A stretch of 64,000 nucleotides of DNA from Lantana camara (Eukaryota; Streptophyta; Magnoliopsida; Lamiales; Verbenaceae): the NCBI GenBank assembly GCA_037501455.1, contig CM074863.1:13636001-13700000 (forward strand), given 5' to 3'. The notes beneath the pieces are model-generated. The model searched no databases, was not told where the DNA came from, and saw only the letters and a program-made list of their open reading frames with translations. This document shows, one piece after another, positions 34,871 to 44,600 of this stretch. The translations under genes were made by a program, and so were the position numbers. The first letter of the stretch is position 1; each line of letters opens with the position of its first letter.

Positions 34871-37867
34871 AAATCACCTATTCATGCCAGTGCCTTTCTC
34901 ATTAAGGAGTGGTAACAGTGCTGTCTTTGTTGAGAAGTGCCAAGTCAATGGAACCGGTCGCTTAGATGATGTCACTAACTCAGTTTTTCCATGAATCTTG
35001 AAGTATCACCAAGGAACGGAGCATTAGAATCAAAAAGGCATGCGAGGTACAAACAAAAGATAGAAATTCAAATGAAAAGGAAAGAAAAAGAATGAAGGCT
35101 CATTTCTCTCAAGTAGTTTCGAAAGCATACATTGCAGATAGATACTGAAAATACAATGTCAGAGATAGCTCATATATCCTGGCTAACGTAAAAACATACA
35201 ATTTGGTTATCAAGCTCATTAAACTAGAAGCTCACTAAAGAAATGTGAACAAGAAACAAAGAGAAAATCAGTTATGAGATGAAACTACAAGTACAAACAA
35301 ATTGGTTAGTAAAAGTACCTTAACTGCTTTTGACAAGGTATTGATCACCAAAGACTACAATTAGAAAAAACAGCAGAACAACAGTGACAAACAATCATTG
35401 TTTATCACATTATTAATCAAATTGTACCTACAACAAACATATGGACAGAGATATTAAATAAATTCAACTAAAAAAAAACTTCAAAGATTTATAAAAAGTA
35501 CTGTTTTAGGCACTATCTAGCACAAAACTGCAGTACATGCCAAGACTAGCAACAGTTACCTCACCAATCCAGCCTGCTAACTCATCTGAGTTTGCAACAG
35601 TTGCTGACAGACATATAAGTTGCACTTCTTTAGGGCAATAAATTACCTACATGAGGAACAATTAACAACAGAGGCAAGTCATCTAATTTTCAGTTTCTAT
35701 GGTTTTAGAAGCTACTCACGATCTCTTCCCAAACTGTACCGCGGGATATGTCACTTAAGTAATGGACTTCATCCAAAATAATCACGTCGACATGGGAAAG
35801 TGCAGTTTCAGAGGAAGCCATCCCCACACTGAATCACAAACGTATCCATTAGAGTAAGAAACAGAAAGGCTCAGTGCATTAAGAACAGAAAAGTACCAAA
35901 ATAAAACACTTGATTTGAGATCAAACTCTCTAAAATAGTTAAAAAACAAGGATCGAGATTTCATCTAAAGAGTAACAGGCAGAAAATAATAATTTAGAAG
36001 AAATTTATGGGATAAAGCCTGTTAAGGACAACATAGTAAACCTTCCAGAGTCGAGAAATCACAGGATCACCAACATACAAAACAAGTTTGCACTGATTCA
36101 AACGTCATACCCTACTCGCCATGTGGTATGAGTTTGAGCATCCAAAAAAGATCAAAATAAAAGAAACATCAAATTGTATGAGTACCTTTGATACAACATG
36201 TTGCGCAAGATCTCTGTGGTCATTATCAAAATGGGAGCATCTTTATTAACAGCAGAATCTCCAGTAAGAAGCCCAACATTACTATCACCAAATGTCTCAC
36301 TGTAAAACCACAAACAGCAATTGAATTTAGTAATTACAATTTCACCTACAAAAATAAAAATATCAACATTACTTACCGGAAATCGCGGAACTTCTGATTT
36401 GACAAGGCTTTGAGAGGAGTCGTGTAAAACAATCTCCTTCCTCGAGCAACAGTAGCAACAGCTGCAGCTTCAGCAATCAAGGTTTTGCCACTACTAGTAG
36501 GTGCAGAAACTACTACTGAAGAGCCTCTCAAGAATGCTTGAATTGCCAATCGCTACAAAATGCCAGATAAATAAATAAATACTGAACAGGGGGGAAAAAA
36601 AACTTTTCAATATTAGAGTTCAACATTATCAATACAGACATTTTCCTAACCTCATTTTGTAAACACTTCCCCACTATCATCCAAGTATTCCAATTAAGAA
36701 CAATACGAGATTAGCGCACCATAGCTTATATAATGGAATGTCTAATTGATTGACATATTGAACCTTCCTTACAAATCAATTGATCAGATGTGCATGTATT
36801 AAATAACTATGCATTGGGCATAAAGCAAACAGGTTGAAATAGTTACTCTGAAAATTTATCTTATGTGAATTTCTCCACCCAAAACTAAGCTAGTGAATTA
36901 CCTACGTGACTTGGGTATGTTATATCAACCGAAAAAGCATGACCTTGATATTATTTGAGTATTGAAAAAGAGATCCAACTGATTAATCTAATAGCTAAGT
37001 TCAGTACATTACATACTTAAACCACAATATCCTTATGATCGTGCACTCCCACAAATTACATCCAGAACCACAAATCTATCAATCACGAGATATGTCCTTG
37101 ACATGCAGGCATATACATGGACTTGGGGTTGAGTATATGAAGGACGATACTAACAAGGATAACGAAAATCAGTCAAAGCTGATTCCAACGATGTTCTCTC
37201 TCAAACAATATGACAATCAAATCATAACAATGTCGTTGAAATGTATGAAAATAGAGTACAGGAATGTATCGATTATTTAAATTTTCCATTTAATTACATG
37301 AAAGCTCTTCATTTATTATTTTACTTTAATCACTTTCTTAAATTTAAATCCAAGACAGCATATATATTTGGGGAAGAAAATAAAATTGAAGACCTGAAAT
37401 TTATCGATTCTGAAGTTGTAAATCGAGGACAGCTCCTCAACATCAATGATCTCCTCACCAAACTCCCGCACATCATTCCTAATCCTCTCCACTCTCTGCC
37501 ACTTCAGCTCCTCATATCTCGACTCACTACCACTCTCTTCACCAACACCAACACTCTCGTCGTCTTCATCATCTTCCAGCTCACTGTCTTCCCCAATTTC
37601 ACCGGCAACTTCATCGTCGTACTCTTCCGCCGCCACATCATCCTCATCGTCCGACTCTGCTTCATTCTCGTCGTCGGAGAGCTGAGAAGACGAATCAACA
37701 GGGAAAATTGAGTTGGGAAACTTGTAGGGAGCCGCGACGCGAGAGTGCTTCTTGCAGCGGAGGAACTGCAGGGAGTGGAACTGGAGAAAAGGTCTGAGTC
37801 GAGGAAATGGAGAGAGCCTGTTGATAGTGGTGGAGCTGATAGAGGAGGAAATGGAGAATGCAGTCAT
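28984..37867 (-). CDS. ISE2: Chloroplast DExH-box RNA helicase ISE2 (DExH15), 16 exons
   Basis: ISE2 is a Ski2/Mtr4-like helicase needed for chloroplast RNA processing, embryo development and control of plasmodesmata. Exons, 5' to 3': 37867-37394, 36552-36377, 36299-36186, 35828-35720, 35646-35560, 34996-34878, 34131-33984, 33892-33293, 33221-32943, 32828-32622, 32116-31760, 31287-31051, 30345-30125, 29900-29801, 29388-29242, 29082-28984. The sum is 3474 nt (1157 aa; Arabidopsis about 1170). The first ATG (MTAFSISSSISS) opens a Ser/Arg-rich, acid-poor plastid transit peptide, then an acidic linker. Walker A is APTSSGKT (175-182), motif II DEVH (274-277), motif III SAT (305-307) and motif VI QMAGRAGRRGID (553-564). 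A coiled, charged Mtr4-like C-terminal region ends in PPISELVG. All junctions are GT-AG and in phase; the exon 1 donor is the weak CAG|GTCTTC. It is divergent from the PDH gene. Confidence 0.94.
29419..29742. mobile_element. MITE-like element in ISE2 intron 14
   Basis: The intron between ISE2 exons 29900-29801 and 29388-29242 contains a left part with GGTTTAATAACACAAAATTCC and CCTAAAGTTTGAG, and a right part with the inverted theme TTTGTGTAATTAATTCAAACC. Such spaced TAATTACAC/GGTTTG motifs in opposed orientation are typical of a common plant MITE family. The match is diffuse and the ends are not exact. Confidence 0.35.
34801..34870. repeat. Compound microsatellite A(n)-TA(n)-GA(n) in ISE2 intron 6
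   Basis: About 22 A, then about 11 TA, then about 13 GA units in an uninterrupted block. It ends only 8 bp before the 3' edge of exon 34996-34878 on the plus-strand map, that is, just past the donor site of that exon in the gene's own direction. Confidence 0.95.
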
Positions 37868-38843
37868 GGCGGGAGAGGATTTCACAAATGCTTGATTTTC
37901 CCCTTTTCTTTTCCTTTCTTTCTTTTCCTCTTAAATGGAGATATTTTCCACAATTGAAGATAATTCTCATTTCTCGCTGCTGTTTCAATTCGGATTTATT
38001 ATGAATATTTATGATAATACCAAATTGCCCCTCCAATGGATAAATGCCTATTATTGTTTTAAAACTTAAAAGCCACCAAAAATAAGATTTCAAATAAATC
38101 AATTTTAGTGGTTATTTGTTTGAGTATATCATCATTGAGCTTATACTTTTTTTTTATTTTTTAAAATTAGTACCAAATAAAATATATGATAGATTGGAGT
38201 TTAAACGAAAATATTCACTATGGAAACATTTATAATAGCTAGTACGGACATATAATTCTTTAAAAATTTCGACTAGTTTTGACTTATCAAATTTGTTTGC
38301 TATTCTCCCACTCCTCAAGGCTCAAACTAAGTGTACTAGTTAGACTATTTTCAAAGTGTTCTATATAAGTTAGGCAATATATCTCATAATACAATATATG
38401 ATATATCCTATGGAGTATGGACCTATATTAAAACTTATTTACCTATGTAGTGAATAGACACCAACAAATAATTTTATCCTTCACAAATGAGTCCCATATC
38501 AATTTTTTCACTCTCATATATTATAACTTATAACATAAAACAAATAGTATGATGAATTATAACCCAAATATAGAAACTGTTTTTTTGAAATACAAGATAA
38601 ATAAAACCAAAGTGTAGAGTAGTTAAGATTGGCTAGTATCATGCATGCAAATAATATGAGTTCTTACAATATTTTAAGACTCAAAACAAATAAGGCATGA
38701 GCTTAACTTAAAATTTAAATAAATGAATTAGCGCCAAGATAGGTGTTGGACTTCAGTTATTCGAATCTTCGTTAAACAGACACGACTCTTGTATAGTAGG
38801 CAATGTGTTATGAAATAAATATTTATTTAAAATTTTAATGATA
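37868..38843. other. ISE2 upstream region, broken by the retrotransposon
   Basis: AT-rich promoter-side DNA of ISE2. The minus frame at 37695-38102 overlaps the ISE2 start in another frame and is not supported. No other gene is seen before the target-site duplication at 38844. Confidence 0.5.
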
Positions 38844-38848
38844 TTACG

Positions 38849-39693
38849 TGATGAGGCCTGAAAACCACTCTCGAATCAGAGCCGTCCACGTGGCGGCACA
38901 CCGCTGACTAATACCCTGGCGCTCGCCTTGGTGGGCTCATGGGCCTTCACACCGCTCAGTTGCCAGATAATGTCATCCCTCAGTCAGCAGATGACCATTC
39001 GGACCAAGGGCCCTAACCAATGGGTTTGACGCTCGGATAGCGGCCCTCAGATTTATCCTTCACGGGGAAGCACCCACATGAGGGCCCCACTAATACGCTC
39101 GGGATTCCGACGCTCAAGGGTCATATATCGCGGGGAGGCCATCCATGCACTCTTCGAGCGTCACCAGCGTTCGGGCATGACCATGCCCCGTTTCGTTGGA
39201 TCCGAACCTCGGCAGAAAGAATCCTAGGCCCATCCCCCGCATAACCCTCGTCAACAACCTCTGACACAAAAGTACTGTGCCCCGCGCACCTGACACGCCG
39301 TCACCCTTTTCAGGGATGTCATTCTCACTCCACCAAAGTCTGACGCGTGTTAGGGCAACACAGGTTTGGGACCACATGGTCAATTTACCCATTTACCCCC
39401 ATCCCTAACATATAAATAAGAGAGAAGTCATGCATTTTCTCCCAAGTGATCACCTGCATACTAAACCACACACACTGTTCTGGGCATTTTCTCGCTGATC
39501 TTCCCAAGCTTTTCATTTCGCCACAGTATCACTACCTTTGAAGCTTGCATACTTGGTGTTATCCTAGCTGGAAGAACCCACGCTCAAAAGGAAACCCAGA
39601 TCCTGAGGCTCTTACGCCTGTGATGGTCTTTCCCTTTTCAAACAAATTCTAAAGTGTTGTTGCATTAGGAAACTCAGACTCTTTGCACCATCA
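38849..39693 (+). repeat. 5' LTR of the Tat-type element
   Basis: It starts TGATGAGGCC and ends CACCATCA, and is 845 bp long like its partner at 50410-51254. TTACG flanks it on the outside. U3 contains the TATA box at 39411. The minus-strand 92-codon frame inside it is a chance frame, duplicated in the other LTR. Confidence 0.97.
39411..39418 (+). promoter_or_regulatory. TATA box of the 5' LTR
   Basis: TATAAATA lies about 283 bp before the LTR end. Transcription should start near 39440, marking the U3/R border. The same box is present at 50972-50979 in the 3' LTR, from which it could drive readthrough towards the PDH gene. Confidence 0.65.
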
Positions 39694-39697
39694 TTTT

Positions 39698-39713
39698 TGG
39701 CGCCGTCTGTGGG
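39698..39713 (+). other. Primer-binding site for minus-strand DNA synthesis
   Basis: TGGCGCCGTCTGTGGG begins five bases after the 5' LTR. TGGCGCCG starts are usual in Athila/Tat elements, where they pair with the 3' end of a cellular tRNA (tRNA-Asp is often cited). The exact tRNA was not checked. Confidence 0.7.
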
Positions 39714-39793
39714 AAATCCATCACCACCATCTTCGGTATTACCTGTTTCTTCCTTCCAAAGCTAGTTGAAAAGTAACACCGAACTCTTCAATC

Positions 39794-41608
39794 ATGGTAA
39801 CTGCGACAAGGTCTGGAGCAGTCAGAGAGAGAGGTTCACTTCCCCCCGTCAACGAGGAGAACACGGGAGGCAACGTCCCCACTGGAGAAGCAAACCCCCC
39901 AGCCGCAGGAAATGGGGGCGAGAACACAGAACCTGCGGGGACAAATCTCCCGTTAGGTAGGAACGTTGCAGAAGGGCCCAGCGCCGTTGCTCCAGCTGCA
40001 GCTCACGCCGCCCATGCTTCCTACCCATACTCTGGGATATATCCCCTAACCATGCCTCCTCAGGGATATCCGTTTGCGCAGCCGGGAATGATGCCCGGTA
40101 TGATGCCGGTGATTCAGCCATATCAGGTGGGGACTCTGAATCTCCCCACATCTTTGCCAAGAGAAATACAGGGGGTGGAGATGCCCCAAGTTACTAGCCA
40201 ACAACTTCAGGCGCTATATGCGCAGTGCGAAAGTCAGGCGGTGCAGAACGCCTGGGAGCATTTCATGGCGGCCTATTTCCCCTCGCAGGCTAGCGCTCGC
40301 CTGGCCCCACCTCTAGGAGGGCTCCCCGCACATCCCCTGACAATGGCCCAGAACGCGTTAAGGGCACAGCAGCCCCCCCAACCGCCGAATCCGGAGAATG
40401 AAGCCCCACCGAGGGTCCAACCAGAACGACCTGTGGGAGGAGACGAGAGGGCCCCTCGAAATGAGGTGGCCGGAGAAAATGAAGAGGTCCAGTCAAGGGC
40501 CACAAGGAGGGCAAACCGCAGAAATGTCGGTGACCCTCAGCTAGCAGCTGTGCAGGATCAGATACGAGGGCTTCAAAACGTGGTAGAACAGCTCTCTCGA
40601 GCGCGGTCTCACGCCCCCCGCGAGGGGGACGAGAGGTCCAAGGCCAGAGACGTTCGACGACCACGTAGCCCCGTTTCCCACCGAAGAAGAGAAGCCAGCT
40701 ATGAAGACCCCGACGAACGAGATTATCGGATCATGGCGGGCGATTCCCCTCTCGTCGAAGAAGTCCTAATGACCCGCGCAGGGAAGGGTAAAATTCCCTC
40801 ATCAGTCAACAGATACGATGGAACTACGGATCCATCCGAGCATCTGGACCATTTCGTGCACCTGATGCACCTCTACGACCATCCCGACAACTACTGGGCC
40901 AAGGTGTTTGTCACTTCCCTCACTGGAATGGCCCAAGAGTGGCACAAAAAGCTCCCTCCGCGCTCAATCCGAGGGTACTATGACCTGACGGATGCTTTTG
41001 TCAGCCACTTCAATTCGCTGAAAGCACCGGCCCCGGCCGCGACCGCTCTTTATAGCCTGGTCCAAGGGCCGAACGAGACCCTCAGATCCTTCATGGGGAG
41101 GTTCAATAAAGAAATCTTGCTGGTTGAAAAGCCCTCGATGGACTTCTTGAGGCACGTGCTGTTTGGAGCCATCAACATGAAGCATTACGTCAGCAAGGAG
41201 TTTGTGGAGGAAGTGGCCAAGAAGAAACCACGCTCGTTGATGGAGATTAGAGAGATCGCAGATTCCTTCTTTACCCTCGAGGATATGTATATTGCGAGGG
41301 ATCAGAAGATGGCCAATGCCCCTCGCCCCTCCAGAAACCACGAGGACAAAGGGGAGTCCCACCGGAATCATCGACGCAGCCCCATACCTGCTCGCCGTCA
41401 TTCCTCTCCCCCGCGGAGGCTCGAGCGTGTCCCCCTCAATCGCCCAATTGCCGAAGTATATTCTCTGGCGGACCAGAAGCTGTTCAAAAGGCCACCAAAG
41501 CTGAGAGAGACCGAGGCACAGAAGCGCTCGGGGAAATATTGCGCTTTCCACAAGCAAAAGGGGCATGACACTAATGAATGCCGCCACTTGGAAAAGGAGA
41601 TCCAGTGA
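39794..41608 (+). CDS. gag: Gag protein of the Tat-type element
   Basis: Structural protein that packages element RNA into virus-like particles; 604 codons from the first ATG after the primer-binding site. The N-terminal half is Pro/Ala/Met-rich and disordered (MMPGMMPVIQP-like stretches), with an Arg-rich segment around 280-305. The retrotransposon gag domain is at about 340-500. A zinc-knuckle variant C-x2-H-x4-H-x4-C lies at about 583-596 (CAFHKQKGHDTNEC). The frame then meets TGA at 41606-41608, but stays open in the same frame directly afterwards into protease. In related elements gag and pol are usually one frame, so the stop is either a mutation or a point of low-level readthrough. Confidence 0.9.
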   Translation: MVTATRSGAVRERGSLPPVNEENTGGNVPTGEANPPAAGNGGENTEPAGTNLPLGRNVAEGPSAVAPAAAHAAHASYPYSGIYPLTMPPQGYPFAQPGMMPGMMPVIQPYQVGTLNLPTSLPREIQGVEMPQVTSQQLQALYAQCESQAVQNAWEHFMAAYFPSQASARLAPPLGGLPAHPLTMAQNALRAQQPPQPPNPENEAPPRVQPERPVGGDERAPRNEVAGENEEVQSRATRRANRRNVGDPQLAAVQDQIRGLQNVVEQLSRARSHAPREGDERSKARDVRRPRSPVSHRRREASYEDPDERDYRIMAGDSPLVEEVLMTRAGKGKIPSSVNRYDGTTDPSEHLDHFVHLMHLYDHPDNYWAKVFVTSLTGMAQEWHKKLPPRSIRGYYDLTDAFVSHFNSLKAPAPAATALYSLVQGPNETLRSFMGRFNKEILLVEKPSMDFLRHVLFGAINMKHYVSKEFVEEVAKKKPRSLMEIREIADSFFTLEDMYIARDQKMANAPRPSRNHEDKGESHRNHRRSPIPARRHSSPPRRLERVPLNRPIAEVYSLADQKLFKRPPKLRETEAQKRSGKYCAFHKQKGHDTNECRHLEKEIQ

Positions 41609-44600
41609 TTGATTGCTGGGGGGCACCTCAAGGAGTTTGTAAAAGTACTGGAAGGGTACGACGAACATTGCGCAGGACGGGCGCTCGAAAGAAGGAGAAG
41701 TCGCTCACGTTCCCGTAGTCCTCGTCGCCAGCGCCCTGAGACCAGCGAGCGCAACAAAGGGAAAGGGGTAGACATGGAGAACCAACCCTTTGCGGTCATT
41801 CACATGATTGCGGGAGGCCCCTCGGGAGGCGACTCCAATGCTTCCCGTCGCCGCCATGTACGAAGCTATAATCAAAGACCGACACTCCCTCGCCCAGTGC
41901 TTTCTGTGGACAGCTCACCGCGCTCGAAGGAGGATGATGTTATAGGATTTACCGAGAAAGATCTTGAACACATTGTAACACCCCATGGGATAGGAAAAAC
42001 CTCTGACTGTCCCATGGTGGTTAGTTTAGACGTTCATAACCACACTGTAAAGAGGGTCTTATTTGATAGTGGAAGCTCTGTGAACGTTCTCCCTTACTCA
42101 ACGTTTCAACAAATGAATGTAACAAACATCCCCCTCGAGCCTCTCAGAACTGCCCTCGTAGGGTTTGGAGGCTCTGAGATCGTCCCTCGCGGACAGATTC
42201 GCTTGGCCACCTCTTTTGGTCGCGCCCCACAGCGGAAAACTCTGAGCGTCCTCTACACCATCGTCGAGGTGGATCTTCCTTACAACATCATCATTGGGCG
42301 CCCAGCCCTCGTGGATTTCAAGGCTGTAATTTCCACCTATCATCAGAAGGTCAAGTTCCCAACCCCCGAGGGTACCGGGGAAATTCTGTGCAACGTCAAA
42401 GAAGCTTGGGAATGCTATATACTTTCGCTTCGGAGCCACAAGCCCAAACAATCCATTCAACCTGGGTCCACTAAGAAATCTGTTGATTTCCCAGAGTTAA
42501 ATGAAGATGGCCCTGAGCGCAAAAGAGCCAAGCTGAACCGAAAGAAGAATAAAAAGAAGACAGCTGGAGACGTTCAGTGCTCGGAGAGTGGGCCGCCGGG
42601 GGCCGTCGACGGTTCTTCCTCAGAAAACGAGGGTGATGAGCCCAAGAATACTCTCACTGGAAAGAAACGAGCGTTAGAAGCACCGAGGCCGGAAGTTCGG
42701 ATTGAACCCACTGAGGAGTTTTTGACCGTCGAATTGGAGCCTGGAAATCCAGATAAAACAACCCAGATTGGCTCGAGCCTGGATGGGCCCTCGCAAGTTT
42801 TGATGATCGACTTCCTAAGGGAGAACCTTGACGTTTTTGCGTGGAAAGCTTCTGATCTTACCGGTATAGATCCGAGCGTCATCGTCCACAGGCTGAACGT
42901 AGATCCAGCCTTCAAACCCATCAAACAGAAGAAGAGGGATGTTCATGGATTTAGAAAACGGGTCATCGAAGAAGAGGTTAATAAATTGCTTGATGCTCAG
43001 TACATTGAGGAAATCTTGTACCCAGAGTGGCTCTGCAATGTGGTGCTCGTTCCAAAGAGCGCCAATAAATGGCGTATGTGCAACGACTTCACTGACCTCA
43101 ACAAAGCGTGCCCCAAAGACCATTACCCCCTGCCGAGGATCGATCAATTGGTAGATTCTACAGCCGGGTGCGAACTCATGAGTATGATGGACGCCTTTCA
43201 GGGATATTATCAAATCTTTATGGCGCCCGAGGATCGCCCCAAAACTGCGTTTATTGTGCACTTGGGTGTCTACTGTTTCAAGGTCATGCCCTTCGGGCTC
43301 AAAAATGCGGGAGCAACCTATCAACGCCTTGTCAATAGAATGTTCGAGCACGAAATTGGAAAATCTATGGAGGTATACGTGGATGACATGATAGTCAAAA
43401 GTGAGCGCCAACACTCCCATCTTGAAGATCTCAAGCAGACTTTCGATATTCTTCGTCGTTACGGAATGAAGTTAAACCCTTCAAAATGCACCTTTGGCGT
43501 TCGAGGAGGTAAGTTCCTGGGATACATGGTTAGTCAACGTGGCATAGAGGCAAACCCCGAGAAGATTAGAGCCATCCTGGACATACCCTCCCCTCGTAAT
43601 CTGAGAGAGGTCCAGGTGCTCGTGGGAAAGATCATTTCACTAAATAGGTTCATCTCCCGCTCAGCGGATCGGAATTTACCCTTCTTTAAAATTCTGCGAA
43701 ACGCTCGTAACTTCATCTGGAGCGAGGATTGCGAAAAAGCCCTGCAAGACATGAAACAGTACCTGTCTAGCGCGCCCTTGTTAACCAAGCCAATCCTGGG
43801 AGAGAACTTGTTTATCTATCTGTCCGTCTCATTGGAAGCAACGAGCGCTGTCCTCGTGGCGATCCGCGAGCGTAAGCATATGCCAGTATATTACCTAAGC
43901 AAGACTCTACAAGGAGCAGAGAAAAGATATATGGAAATTGAGAAATTTGCCTTTGCGCTCGTTAACGCATCCCGAAGGTTGAGGCCATATTTTCAAGCTC
44001 ACTCCATCACAGTGCTAACAGATCAACCACTCAAGCAAATCCTATCCAAGCCGGATGTTTCGGGAAGGTTAATTAAATGGGCCATTGAACTCAGTCAATT
44101 TGATATCTCCTTCGAGCCACGTACAGCCATACAGGCTCAGGCAGTGGCAGATTTGTTGGTAGAACGTTTCAATTTGGAGACTGTGCCGCAGGAGGACGAG
44201 GGTTTATGGCTTTTGCACACGGATGGCTCCTCGACCTCACAAGGGGGCGGTGCCGGGGTGACCCTCAGGGATCCCCTCGGAACAGAAGTTGACTACGCAA
44301 TCAAGCTAGCGTTTCAAGTCACCAACAATGAAGCCGAATATGAGGCACTCATCCAAGGGCTCAGGATTGCGCTCCAAAATGGTGCCGCTCGTGTCACAGC
44401 ATACGTTGATTCGCAGTTGATAGCGAGTCAAATTGATGGTAGTTATGAGGCTCGAGAAGCCACAATGGCACGGTATCTATCGAGCGCCCAGGAAGAGATA
44501 GCCAAGTTCAAGGAATTCCATCTTTTGCAGGTTCCGAGAGCAGAAAACGAACGCGCTGACGCTCTCTCGAAGTTTGCGTCCGCTCTTGACGGCCACATTG

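Noticed and set aside
37446..37711. Serine-rich plus-strand frames opposite ISE2 exon 1
   Set aside because: They are the complement of the acidic Asp/Glu linker of ISE2 (GAT/GAA/GAC codons read backwards as Ser codons).
37695..38102. 135-codon minus frame overlapping the ISE2 start
   Set aside because: Wrong frame relative to ISE2, no domain, and its C-terminal half is the transit peptide region read out of frame.
39114..39392. 92-codon minus frame in each LTR
   Set aside because: It occurs identically in both LTRs only because the LTRs are identical. No domain and no promoter of its own.
41600..41615. Firm claim of programmed stop readthrough
   Set aside because: The bases after the TGA (TTG) do not match the best-known plant-virus readthrough contexts, and a simple point mutation is equally likely. 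It is kept only as a testable finding.
42098..43420. Minus-strand frames opposite pol (42098-42460, 42574-42924, 42815-43420)
   Set aside because: Shadows of the reverse transcriptase and protease coding region, where the plus frame has all catalytic motifs.
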